This document shows, one piece after another, positions 1-7,034 of a stretch of 9,366 nt of DNA; position 1 is the stretch's first letter, and each line of letters opens with the position of its first letter. The stretch comes from JBARCX01 sp049794535 (GTDB taxonomy: Bacteria > Pseudomonadota > Gammaproteobacteria > Xanthomonadales > Rhodanobacteraceae): NCBI GenBank assembly GCA_049794535.1, contig JBARCX010000204.1:1-9366 (forward strand). The letters are read 5' to 3'. The position numbers and the translations under genes are program-made. Under the pieces are notes generated by a model, which had not been told where the DNA came from, searched no databases, and worked only from the letters and a program-made list of their open reading frames with translations.

Positions 1-554
1 AGCTTGATGTGCCTGCACCTGCCGATCTACGTCCGTGGATCGGCCCACCGTTACGGCACAGCTTCGCGCCATTACTGGACCACGATCCGGTGCGCATTGA
101 AGAGGCCGTTGAGTATTACCACGAGCGTTTCGCCACGCTCGGTTGGCGTGAGCACGCCATCTATCCAGGCATCGCGTCGGTGATCACCGACCTGCAAGCC
201 GCCGGTCATCGACTCGCCATCGTGACCAGCAAACCGCATCGGCACGCCGCGCCGATCATCGCCGAGTTGCCCTTCGGTGCCAGTTTCGAAAAGATGTATG
301 GCCCGGATCCCGCCAGCCCGCATAGCGAAAAGGCCTCGATGATCGCCGCTGCGCTTGCCGATTTCCGCGCTGCGCCGGAAGACACCGTGATGATCGGTGA
401 CCGTCGCTTCGACATTGAGGGTGCTATCGCCAACGGTGTCACAGGTATCGGCGTGCTATGGGGCTTTGGCAGTCGCGATGAGCTGGAACAAGCCGGCGCC
501 CATAGCATTGTCACTCATCCGGAACATCTCGGCGCCTTACTGCAAGCGGCCTAA
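1..554 (+). CDS. HAD-superfamily hydrolase, phosphoglycolate phosphatase-like (5' partial)
   Basis: The reading frame is open from the first bases of the window (in-frame codons begin at base 3), so this is the 3' part of a gene; the GTG at 9 is probably internal. The opening residues (P-W-I-G-P-P-L) match the cap region that follows the N-terminal DxDGT nucleophile motif in phosphoglycolate phosphatase/PpaX-like HAD proteins, so that motif lies outside the window. Visible core motifs are motif II (I-V-T-S-K-P, about bases 220-237), the motif III lysine in S-E-K-A, and the Mg-binding motif IV V-M-I-G-D-R-R-F-D-I-E-G-A (about 388-426). The expected reaction is hydrolysis of a small phosphomonoester in the cytoplasm. 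The substrate cannot be read from sequence: phosphoglycolate, a nucleotide or another sugar phosphate are all possible. The polymerase gene starts 73 nt downstream on the same strand. Confidence 0.88.
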   Translation, partial: LDVPAPADLRPWIGPPLRHSFAPLLDHDPVRIEEAVEYYHERFATLGWREHAIYPGIASVITDLQAAGHRLAIVTSKPHRHAAPIIAELPFGASFEKMYGPDPASPHSEKASMIAAALADFRAAPEDTVMIGDRRFDIEGAIANGVTGIGVLWGFGSRDELEQAGAHSIVTHPEHLGALLQAA

Positions 555-627
555 CCCGCCGCTTTCGGCACTGTCTCCGTATGCGCGACAAGCGCAAGCT
601 ATAACTCCGGCTCGTTAGAGAGACTGT

Positions 628-1986
628 ATGAGCCTGCGCAGCCTGTTTGTCGATTTCAATAGCTATTTCGCCTCGGTTGAACAACACGAGGACGAAACGC
701 TGCGCGGCCGTCCGGTGGGCGTGGTTCCTGTGGCTGCGGAAACCACCAGCCTGATTGCTGCCAGTTACGAGGCCAAGGCATTCGGTGTCGGCACCGGCAC
801 GCTGGTGCACGAAGCACGGAAGCTGTGCCCGGGCATCGAGATTCGCGTGGCGCGACCTGAGCGCTATGTGGTCTGGCATTACCGTTTGCTGAAAGCCATT
901 GACTACGCCATCCCGATCGCCCGCGTCGGCTCGATCGACGAAGTGGCTTGCGAGCTGCTCGGGCGTCAACGTCAGCGCGACGTCGCCGAACAAATTGCAT
1001 GGCAAGTAAAAGCAGAGATCGCCAAGGTCGCACCAGGCGGCGCCATCCGTTGTTCGATCGGCATTGCGCCAAACGACTTCCTCGCCAAAACCGCCTCGGA
1101 CATGCTCAAACCCGACGGCCTCACCGTGATCGAACAAGCTGACCTGCCGCATGCGCTACATCGCCTGGAGCTACGCGACTTGTGCGGTATCGGCCCCTCG
1201 ATGGAACAACGTTTAATCGCGCATGGCATCACTACGGTGGCCCAACTCACCGCCGCGCCAAAACATCTGCTGCGCCATGCCTGGGGCAGCATCGAGGGGG
1301 AACGGATGTGGGGCCTGTTGCGTGGCGCATGGTTGCCGACAACGGAAACCGTACGCAGCTCGATCGGCCACTCGCACGTACTCGGCCCGGAATTACGCAA
1401 CCTTGCCGGTGCCCGCGCCGTGCTGAAGAAACTCCTCGTGAAGGCCGCCATGCGACTGCGCCGCGAAGGCATGTTGAGTGGCGCACTCGCCGTGCGTATC
1501 CGCTATATCGGCTACGACGAACGTTGGGAAGGCGACCTCGCTTTCGATCACACCGATGACAGCCGCGAACTGCTTCGCATGCTGGCGAAAATGATCGACA
1601 GTGGCCGTGCCCGTGGCCGCCTATTACCAGGCCCTGTACGTGCGACGCCACTATCCGTAAGCGTAACGCTGCAACGACTGGTTGAACGCACACAAAGTAC
1701 CGGCTCGCTGTTCGCGCCGGTCGAAGACACACGCAAGGTCGATGCGGTGGTCGATCGCATCAACGCGAAATTCGGCTACAACAAGGTTTACTTCGGCAGC
1801 ATGCAAACCGCACTGGAACACGATGCCGCACCGATGCGCATCCCGTTCAATCGCATCCCCGATATCAAAAGCGAAAACGAAACTGACGCCACACACAACG
1901 CGTTGTGGCTGCAGTATCTCAACCGCGCGAAAGTGATGGCGGAAAATGCGCACCGGAAGCGCGAGCGCAACCCGCGCGATAAATAA
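628..1986 (+). CDS. Y-family translesion DNA polymerase, non-canonical DinB/UmuC-like
   Basis: 452 residues, complete. Y-family polymerases copy damaged DNA with low fidelity. The N-terminal palm motif is V-D9-F-N11-S-Y-F14-A-S-V-E, and the second catalytic motif is S-I-D104-E105, so the metal-binding carboxylates are present. F14 sits at the steric-gate position. N11 replaces the second Asp of DinB (DxD) and resembles the DxN of UmuC. The fingers region (A-S-Y-E-A-K, 45-50) and the helix-hairpin-helix thumb (D-L-C-G-I-G-P, 184-190) are present. A little-finger domain covers roughly 240-355. After it, S-L-F-A-P (360-364) may be a degenerate clamp-binding motif, followed by a roughly 90-residue tail rich in charged residues at its end. 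It is longer than DinB (about 350). No umuD, imuA or dnaE2 is adjacent. Proteins of this kind are often annotated as ImpB/MucB/SamB family. The ATG at 628 has only a weak GAGAG ribosome site (618-622), but the palm motif leaves no room for a later start. Confidence 0.93.
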   Translation: MSLRSLFVDFNSYFASVEQHEDETLRGRPVGVVPVAAETTSLIAASYEAKAFGVGTGTLVHEARKLCPGIEIRVARPERYVVWHYRLLKAIDYAIPIARVGSIDEVACELLGRQRQRDVAEQIAWQVKAEIAKVAPGGAIRCSIGIAPNDFLAKTASDMLKPDGLTVIEQADLPHALHRLELRDLCGIGPSMEQRLIAHGITTVAQLTAAPKHLLRHAWGSIEGERMWGLLRGAWLPTTETVRSSIGHSHVLGPELRNLAGARAVLKKLLVKAAMRLRREGMLSGALAVRIRYIGYDERWEGDLAFDHTDDSRELLRMLAKMIDSGRARGRLLPGPVRATPLSVSVTLQRLVERTQSTGSLFAPVEDTRKVDAVVDRINAKFGYNKVYFGSMQTALEHDAAPMRIPFNRIPDIKSENETDATHNALWLQYLNRAKVMAENAHRKRERNPRDK

Positions 1987-1995
1987 AAAACACCA

Positions 1996-4140
1996 TCAAT
2001 GGTCCAGGGCAATATTCGCCTTGCGTACCGCGTCGACAAAGCCGTCAAACGGGAGATCGGTGACACCGACCAGACCAATATGGCTGTTCTCGCCATCGAG
2101 CAAACGGCCAGCGACCGGCTGATCGACGTAATCGAACCAATGCGCACCCACAATGATGGAGCTACTCGCTGCTGCCTTCATGAAGCGTGTATACGACTCG
2201 CCACGCTGCCCCTCGTTCCACACGGATACCACGCCCTTCCCAAATGGCCCGCGATCATCGGAGCCAAAGTGAAATTCACTGATCAATGCCGGCCTATCGA
2301 GCTTCTGCATCGCCGCAACATCGAAGCCATGTTCTGGCAAATCGGCATATACGTTAAAGCTGACGACATCACAGAACTGCGCGCAGGAAGCCACGGCTTC
2401 TGGCGTATTCACCGCAAAACGGCCACCCAGAAAAAGGTGATGCGGATCGTGCCTATGTAAAGCCTCGGCGACAGTACGGAAATACGCATCGGCATATTGG
2501 CGTTGCCATGCGATGTAATCATCCGTGATCGCTGGATGCGCCTCGTTCGGATTTGGCGCAGCAAAACCGGTAACGTCCAATGCATCCCACGAACTCAATG
2601 GGATGCCCCAGGCGGAAGCCAGCTGCACCGACGTGCCGTACTTCTTCTTCAGCGCGGCAATGAAGGCTTGCTTCGCAGCGCTTCGCGACTCGCCACGCAA
2701 GGTACCCATAGCCAGTGCCCAGCGTCCTTGCGGGCCAGAACCTGCCCATGCCAGTTCGTTATCGGCGAAATAGCCAAGCAGCCATGGATCATCGCGCACA
2801 CCTTGCACCGCCTTGATCACTGCACGCTCGGTCGCCTGCGCAAAACGGGGATCAAACGGATCGGGCATGCCACCCCAGTAGTCGTAGCCGGTGCTGACAT
2901 TACCGAAGTCGCCAAAGATATTGATTGAGCGGGTGTAGGTGAGTCGGTGTGCCTGACCCAGCGCGTCGTCGCTCCAATTGCCAATGGTGTTGAAACCCCA
3001 CGCGTGCATGCGGCCAAGCGTGCGTGTGCGCCATGCGGCCAGCCACGTCTTGCCATCGACGCGATACAGGTTTGCCTGGTAGAAGTCGAACCAGCGTCCA
3101 TGGTTAAAGTCGATGCCAGCACTGGCACCCTGATCTTCGTGATGGTTGTTGTCCTGACCCCAGAACGCTGCCCATGCACCGCTGTCCGGCGGCAGGCCCT
3201 TGAACATGTATTCGCGCCCCTGCACGTAGGTGCGCGTACCCTCACCGCTGGTCACCGCATTCACCCCGCGTGAGAAGAAGGCATGACCGTCTGGCGTAAC
3301 CAGCCACCAGCGGCCGTTCGATTTTTCCGCGTGGAACCAGCCGGTTTTTTTCAGCGCAACATCTAGACGTCCACCGTAGGTATCCAAGCCTTGCCGCTCG
3401 GTGCCCATCTGCTCCAACACAGCATGCTCACGCGCCTGTGCCTTGAGCAACGCTGCGTCGGAATCGATCTTCTCTGGCCACTGTCCGCGTGTGTACTGCC
3501 CCCAGCCATCGACGATGCCGGTATACGCCGCATGCAATGTGGCATCGCCAGCAGCGAGACCCACCTGTCCGAATAGCAGCGATTGGGTAGCCTGTGGCGC
3601 AGGCATGCCCAATCGGATGGCGCGCACCTTGTTTAGATCGAGTGTGCCTTCGACCGTCGTCGCCACCAGCGTCGGCTGACCGTTGTCATCGAACGGCATG
3701 GGCGGCCCTACCTGCATGCCAAACGCGCGTGGCGAGGTCGCATGCAAGGGAAGCACCAGCATCTGCGCTGGCCCCGCTGGCAAGCCGACGCTGGCGTGCA
3801 AATGTTGATTCGCGCCGGCACCATCGATATCGATCATTAATGTCACCGCCCACGACATCGCGTTCTGCACACGCACACGTAATTCGCCCTGACCTGACCA
3901 ATCCCACACGCCGTGCGCCGGCGTGATCACGATCTGTGGTTGTGGCGCTGGCTGAAACGCGTAGCGCTGTTGCGCTACATCATCCTTCGCCATCTCGACA
4001 CTGCCCGTGCGTCGCACCTGCTGCAGCGTGACTTGTGTGGATGCATTCGGTGCGGCGAGATCGACCACCTCTGTTGCCGACGCGCCGCTGGCCAGCAACG
4101 CGCACAGCCAGAGCGAACCTATGAACATCACTCGTTTCAT
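1996..4140 (-). CDS. Secreted clan GH-A glycoside hydrolase, GH50 agarase-like
   Basis: 714 residues from the chosen ATG at 4140. That start has GGGA (4147-4150) 6 nt upstream and begins a clear signal peptide (M-K-R-V-M-F, hydrophobic core, likely cleavage after A-S-A at residue 22). An ATG at 4260 would add 40 unlikely residues and run into the permease gene. Residues about 25-200 look like a beta-sandwich, carbohydrate-binding-like domain. From about 265 (T-G-W-F-H...N-G-R-W-W-L-V-T-P-D-G-H-A-F-F-S-R-G-V-N) a TIM-barrel domain follows. Candidate acid/base is E462 (A-D-N-E-L) and candidate nucleophile is E622 (I-S-E-F-H), 160 residues apart as expected for clan GH-A retaining enzymes. Architecture and opening barrel motif resemble GH50 beta-agarases; GH42- or GH5-like membership cannot be excluded by eye. 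The substrate is unknown and may be a plant or microbial galactan rather than agar. Product is periplasmic or secreted. It lies 67 nt downstream of the permease, probably co-transcribed. Confidence 0.82.
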   Translation of the reverse strand: MKRVMFIGSLWLCALLASGASATEVVDLAAPNASTQVTLQQVRRTGSVEMAKDDVAQQRYAFQPAPQPQIVITPAHGVWDWSGQGELRVRVQNAMSWAVTLMIDIDGAGANQHLHASVGLPAGPAQMLVLPLHATSPRAFGMQVGPPMPFDDNGQPTLVATTVEGTLDLNKVRAIRLGMPAPQATQSLLFGQVGLAAGDATLHAAYTGIVDGWGQYTRGQWPEKIDSDAALLKAQAREHAVLEQMGTERQGLDTYGGRLDVALKKTGWFHAEKSNGRWWLVTPDGHAFFSRGVNAVTSGEGTRTYVQGREYMFKGLPPDSGAWAAFWGQDNNHHEDQGASAGIDFNHGRWFDFYQANLYRVDGKTWLAAWRTRTLGRMHAWGFNTIGNWSDDALGQAHRLTYTRSINIFGDFGNVSTGYDYWGGMPDPFDPRFAQATERAVIKAVQGVRDDPWLLGYFADNELAWAGSGPQGRWALAMGTLRGESRSAAKQAFIAALKKKYGTSVQLASAWGIPLSSWDALDVTGFAAPNPNEAHPAITDDYIAWQRQYADAYFRTVAEALHRHDPHHLFLGGRFAVNTPEAVASCAQFCDVVSFNVYADLPEHGFDVAAMQKLDRPALISEFHFGSDDRGPFGKGVVSVWNEGQRGESYTRFMKAAASSSIIVGAHWFDYVDQPVAGRLLDGENSHIGLVGVTDLPFDGFVDAVRKANIALDH

Positions 4141-4207
4141 GACGCATCCCATGCAGGCAGGTGAACCCCTATTGCGTTTGCTACCATGAGCAAGCTGACA
4201 GCATCGC

Positions 4208-5539
4208 TCAAGCGGCAGCGCGCCCATGCCACCAGCGCCAAACGGCATACACCGGCACACCCAACGCGATGATCACCAGACTCATACCCGCATCGCCAGG
4301 GGCATGGATGGCACTGGCGATGATTACGCCGAAAACGGTGACCACAAACACTAGCGGCAGCAGCGGATACAGCGGCACCCGATACGGCGAAGGTTGATCG
4401 ACAAACTTCCAGCGATACCAGAACAACGTAGCGATACCGAAGGCATGCCCCAACCACTCGCCTACCGTGGTGTAATCCAGCAGCTGCCCGAAGCTACCGG
4501 ACCAAGTGAGCACGATGGCCCACGCGCCAAGTACGGCCAAGGCAATCTGCGGCGCGCGCGTGCGCGACTCGATCCGCCCTACCGCACGGAAGAACATGCC
4601 ATCTGCGCCCATCGTCTGCAGCACGCGCGCACCGCCGGCAATGGCGATATTGCAATAACCAAAGGTGGAGCAAGCGATACCAATCGCCATCACCGTGGCG
4701 CCGTGTGGGCCAAACACCTGGCTCATCAGATCGGCCGCCGGCGCCTTGCTGGCCGCCAGCCCGGCATGCCCCAACCCCATCAGGTAGGCGACATTCACCA
4801 GCACGTAGCACAGCACCACGCCAATCATGCCCAACGCCAGTGCACGCGGCAGCGTGCGTTGCGGGTCGCGTACCTCGCCCGCCATATCGTTGAGATAGTG
4901 GAAGCCGCCGTAGGTAAACAGTACCGGCAGCAACGCGCCTACAAAGGCCCCACTCGATACCTGATGCCCGGTATCTACTGCCAGCACACCACCCAGGTGT
5001 CCGTGCGCCAGCGCCAATCCCACCACCAGCACGAGCACGATCGCCGCCAGCTTCAACACGGTGAAGATGTTCTGCACCAGGGCGCCGGCACGGACACCAA
5101 ACAAATTGACGCCGACAATGAAAGCGATCGCCCCTACCGCTACTGGCTTCACCCACAACACCTGCAGGCCCGTTGCGCTGCAGAAATAATCGGCAAACGT
5201 AGTGGCTACCGCCGCCACGCTGCCGGGGTAGTTGATCAGCGCCATCGTCCAACCGAACAAGAACGCTGGTAGCGAGCCGAACGCTTCACGCAGATAGATA
5301 TAGATACCGCCGGCTTGCGGCCGCCGTGCACCCAGTTCCGCGTAACACAGCACGCCGGCCAGTGTGAGCAGGCCGCCGATAGCCCACAGCACCAGCAATG
5401 GCAGGCCCGAGCTGGTGCGTTCGGCCACTGTGCCCGGCGTACGGAAGATACCCGCGCCAATCACGCCGCCGATCACGATCATCGCGCCGTCCCAGACTCC
5501 AAGGCGGCGCAGGTACGAAGGGGAGGTTTCAGTTGTCAT
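4208..5539 (-). CDS. APC-superfamily amino-acid permease
   Basis: 443 residues with about 12 hydrophobic segments, the usual size of the APC (amino acid-polyamine-organocation) family in the inner membrane. TM1 carries the family signature I-G-G-V-I-G-A-G-I-F-R-T-P-G (23-36), the unwound-helix substrate site. The cytoplasmic segment near residues 370-395, W-K-F...P-S-P-Y-R-V-P-L-Y-P, is typical of the LAT/SteT-like branch. It should exchange or import an amino acid; which one cannot be told. The ATG at 5539 has AAGG (5548-5551) 8 nt upstream, and the N-terminus S-P-S-Y-L-R-R-L-G-V-W-D-G fits the family. The glycoside hydrolase gene follows after 67 nt on the same strand, but no metabolic link between the two is evident. 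A 292-codon open frame on the opposite strand (4394-5272) is an artefact of GC-rich coding sequence. Confidence 0.92.
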   Translation of the reverse strand: MTTETSPSYLRRLGVWDGAMIVIGGVIGAGIFRTPGTVAERTSSGLPLLVLWAIGGLLTLAGVLCYAELGARRPQAGGIYIYLREAFGSLPAFLFGWTMALINYPGSVAAVATTFADYFCSATGLQVLWVKPVAVGAIAFIVGVNLFGVRAGALVQNIFTVLKLAAIVLVLVVGLALAHGHLGGVLAVDTGHQVSSGAFVGALLPVLFTYGGFHYLNDMAGEVRDPQRTLPRALALGMIGVVLCYVLVNVAYLMGLGHAGLAASKAPAADLMSQVFGPHGATVMAIGIACSTFGYCNIAIAGGARVLQTMGADGMFFRAVGRIESRTRAPQIALAVLGAWAIVLTWSGSFGQLLDYTTVGEWLGHAFGIATLFWYRWKFVDQPSPYRVPLYPLLPLVFVVTVFGVIIASAIHAPGDAGMSLVIIALGVPVYAVWRWWHGRAAA

Positions 5540-5542
5540 GTC

Positions 5543-5554
5543 GGCAACCTTGCC
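5543..5554 (-). promoter_or_regulatory. Permease ribosome-binding site inside a short palindrome
   Basis: On the minus strand the bases read GGCAAGGTTGCC, with perfect 5-bp arms around a 2-nt centre. The AAGG Shine-Dalgarno element (5548-5551) of the permease gene lies in its middle, 8 nt from the ATG. In RNA the outer four pairs could close on a four-base loop that contains AGG. The stem is short and may be chance. Confidence 0.4.
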
Positions 5555-5633
5555 ATTGTGTGCAGGGGTTCGACCAGTCCCAGTGGTGTTGAGAGCCTGT
5601 ATGCTCGCCCGCGCTCATCCATACCGATCACGT

Positions 5634-5671
5634 GAATCGCATCGAAACGGCCACGCACCGGCCAGCGATTC
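5634..5671. repeat. Inverted repeat in the divergent intergenic region
   Basis: GAATCGC (5634-5640) and its exact complement GCGATTC (5665-5671) flank a 24-nt spacer that itself contains two GGCC blocks (5649-5652 and 5660-5663). It could be an operator for a dimeric regulator or a weak RNA hairpin. There is no T-run on either side, so it is not a typical intrinsic terminator. Confidence 0.4.
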
Positions 5672-5722
5672 GAACACTACCGTGGCGGCTCGCAAGAAAT
5701 GAAAGAAATCCAGGCTGACGTG

Positions 5723-5728
5723 TATATA
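5723..5728 (+). promoter_or_regulatory. Candidate -10 element for the lipoprotein-sigma operon
   Basis: TATATA stands out in GC-rich surroundings, preceded by TG at 5721-5722. It is 40-45 nt upstream of the lipoprotein ATG at 5768, leaving a leader of about 30 nt. The hexamer at 5700-5705 (TGAAAG, 17-nt spacing) is a poor -35, so this is a tentative housekeeping-type promoter. Confidence 0.35.
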
Positions 5729-5756
5729 TCGAAGAAGGCGACCATCCGGCCGCCAC

Positions 5757-5763
5757 GAAGGGA
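5757..5763 (+). promoter_or_regulatory. Ribosome-binding site fixing the lipoprotein start
   Basis: GAAGGGA lies 4 nt before the ATG at 5768. It supports this start over the in-frame ATG at 5699, and the resulting N-terminus is a good lipoprotein signal. Confidence 0.65.
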
Positions 5764-5767
5764 TCGC

Positions 5768-6523
5768 ATGAAGCACGCACTTCGCGTTATCGCTGGATCG
5801 GCTCTGCTGTCGATGTTGGCGGCCTGCCAGGCACCCGCTGGCGGCAACGCTACATCGCCGATGGAGCTGAAGATCTACGCTGTGTCGCCTGCTCAAACAA
5901 ATGATCTGCGCCAGGCTCTGGATAACGCCCTAGGGAAGCAAGCCAACGTGTCAGTAGCCGCAGCTGGCAAATTGCTGGTCTATGCGCCGCATGATGCGCA
6001 GGCTTCGATCGGCGCAGCCATCGCTGAGCTCGGCAAATCGGCATCGCCCCAGTCATCGCCCGCACAGGTAGATCTTCATTTCTGGATTGTCGATGCAGTA
6101 GCAGGCGCTGGCGATGACGATCCGGCCCTGAAGGGTCTCGCCAGCAGCTTCGCCTCGCTGCGGCAGACCATGGGGCCAATGCATTTTCATCTCGACCAAA
6201 CAGCTTCTGCAGTGACTTCCAACGACTATAGGGGCTCACTATCCACCACTAATGATGGTTATTTGCAGAAATTTGATTTTCGGATAGGCGCCGTAAGCGA
6301 GGATGCGATTAGCCTATGGCTGACATATAACGACCTAGCACAAAGTGGCCTGACCCAATTTCAAACCCAAATCGATGCACACCCTGGCCAGTACATCGTG
6401 CTTGCCCAGGCACCCGGCGCCTGTCCTGCTGCGCCGCTCGGGAAAGTCGCCCCGCCTTGCCCCGACAAACCTCTGCTTCGCCTACTCGTTGTCCGCGTGG
6501 ATCGCCTGAACCCGCAATCCTGA
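5768..6523 (+). CDS. Secretin-like lipoprotein encoded with an ECF sigma factor
   Basis: 251 residues. The N-terminus is a lipoprotein signal: M-K-H-A-L-R, hydrophobic core, lipobox L-A-A-C20. Gln at position +2 suggests sorting to the outer membrane. I do not recognise a named family. Residues about 32-90 (M-E-L-K-I-Y-A-V...L-R-Q-A-L...V-S-V...K-L-L-V-Y-A-P-H-D-A-Q-A-S-I-G-A-A-I-A-E-L) have the pattern of a secretin N-domain (NolW/secretin_N). The next part (P-A-Q-V-D-L-H-F-W-I-V-D-A) matches the strand that opens a secretin domain. Near the end, F-Q-T-Q-I-D-A-H-P-G-Q-Y-I-V-L-A-Q-A-P (198-216) followed by L-L-R-L-L-V-V-R-V (237-245) resembles the final secretin strands. It is far too short for a complete pore-forming secretin. 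Cys219 and Cys231 could form a disulfide. The sigma gene starts 10 nt after its stop, so the two are probably co-transcribed. The likely role is structural or sensory in the envelope; this is inference. Confidence 0.8.
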   Translation: MKHALRVIAGSALLSMLAACQAPAGGNATSPMELKIYAVSPAQTNDLRQALDNALGKQANVSVAAAGKLLVYAPHDAQASIGAAIAELGKSASPQSSPAQVDLHFWIVDAVAGAGDDDPALKGLASSFASLRQTMGPMHFHLDQTASAVTSNDYRGSLSTTNDGYLQKFDFRIGAVSEDAISLWLTYNDLAQSGLTQFQTQIDAHPGQYIVLAQAPGACPAAPLGKVAPPCPDKPLLRLLVVRVDRLNPQS

Positions 6524-6533
6524 GCTGACCGGC

Positions 6534-7034
6534 ATGACACTGCGCGAGGAAGCGCTGTATGCCAGCTATCGGCGACTGGAGCGACCGCTCTACAACGTGC
6601 TGTATCGCCAACTGTGGCAGCGCGAAGATTGCCAAGACCTTATCCACGATACCTACATACGTGTATGGGAGCGGCGCGCAAAGGTGGACGAAGGCACGCT
6701 TGATGCGCTGGTATGGACGACGGCGCTGAACCTGGCAAAGAATCGTCTGCGCTGGCGTCTGCTGCGCAGACACGAACCGCTCGACGAAGAGGCCATGCAG
6801 CAACATGCAACGACCGACGACGCCAGCGATTTTCTGGCCCACCGTAACGTACGCAAAGCGCTTCGTAGCCTGCCCGCAGCGTGGCGCAACGTATTGCTGC
6901 TATCGGAGTTCAGCGGCATGCGTGGTGCGGAGATCGCCGCTGTGCTCGGCATCCCCGCAGGCACCGTAGCATCGCGCAAACATATGGCCATGGAACGATT
7001 GAAGACCCTGCTCGGAGAAAGCGCCCATGCGTGA
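6534..7034 (+). CDS. ECF (group 4) RNA polymerase sigma factor
   Basis: 166 residues, the usual ECF length. Region 2 spans about 7-79, with the core-binding segment D-C-Q-D-L-I-H-D-T-Y-I-R-V-W (32-45) and the -10 recognition part W-T-T-A-L-N-L-A-K-N-R-L-R-W (61-74). A short variable linker (80-105) leads to region 4 (108-160), whose helix-turn-helix is S-G-M-R-G-A-E-I-A-A-V-L-G-I-P-A-G-T-V-A-S-R (127-148). No region 3 and no extra C-terminal domain are present. The ATG at 6534 has only a weak ribosome site and follows the lipoprotein stop by 10 nt, suggesting translational coupling. The next gene overlaps its last 8 nt, the usual arrangement for a sigma and its anti-sigma. The controlled genes are unknown; the operon itself is the obvious candidate through autoregulation. 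Confidence 0.93.
   Translation: MTLREEALYASYRRLERPLYNVLYRQLWQREDCQDLIHDTYIRVWERRAKVDEGTLDALVWTTALNLAKNRLRWRLLRRHEPLDEEAMQQHATTDDASDFLAHRNVRKALRSLPAAWRNVLLLSEFSGMRGAEIAAVLGIPAGTVASRKHMAMERLKTLLGESAHA

Larger units (their letters stand above)
5540..5767. other. Divergent intergenic region (permease / lipoprotein-sigma operon)
   Basis: No gene is supported here. The region must hold the promoters of the minus-strand permease and of the plus-strand lipoprotein-sigma-anti-sigma operon. An in-frame ATG at 5699 would extend the lipoprotein by 23 polar, basic residues and destroy its lipoprotein signal, so it is not the start. Contents worth noting are an inverted repeat at 5634-5671, a TATATA candidate -10 at 5723-5728, and a short palindrome next to the permease ribosome site at 5543-5554. 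I could not recognise a convincing ECF-type -35/-10 pair: GAAC occurs at 5672-5675 but without a clear partner. Confidence 0.6.

Noticed and set aside
511..1152. 213-codon minus-strand open frame across the HAD end and the polymerase start
   Set aside because: It runs antisense to two well-supported genes and shows no recognisable motif.
1965..1990. GC-rich inverted repeat followed by an A-run at the polymerase 3' end, as a terminator
   Set aside because: The run is A on the plus strand, after the stem. On the minus strand the T-run comes before the stem. Neither order fits an intrinsic terminator.
4187..4210. TGAGC...GCTCA repeat between permease and hydrolase genes as an attenuator
   Set aside because: A 5-bp stem with a 14-nt loop and no T-run is too weak to call.
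4141..4260. N-terminal extension of the glycoside hydrolase to the ATG at 4260
   Set aside because: It would overlap the permease 3' end by 53 nt, and the extra 40 residues are Cys/Gly-rich with no signal peptide. The ATG at 4140 has a ribosome site and a good signal peptide.
4394..5272. 292-codon plus-strand open frame opposite the permease gene
   Set aside because: Its translation is low in hydrophobic residues, rich in His/Gln/Arg and lacks any motif. The opposite strand encodes an unmistakable APC permease, so this is a shadow of GC-rich coding sequence.
5699..5767. N-terminal extension of the lipoprotein to the ATG at 5699
   Set aside because: It would place 23 polar, basic residues before the lipoprotein signal, and it begins upstream of the candidate promoter. 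GAAGGGA supports the ATG at 5768.
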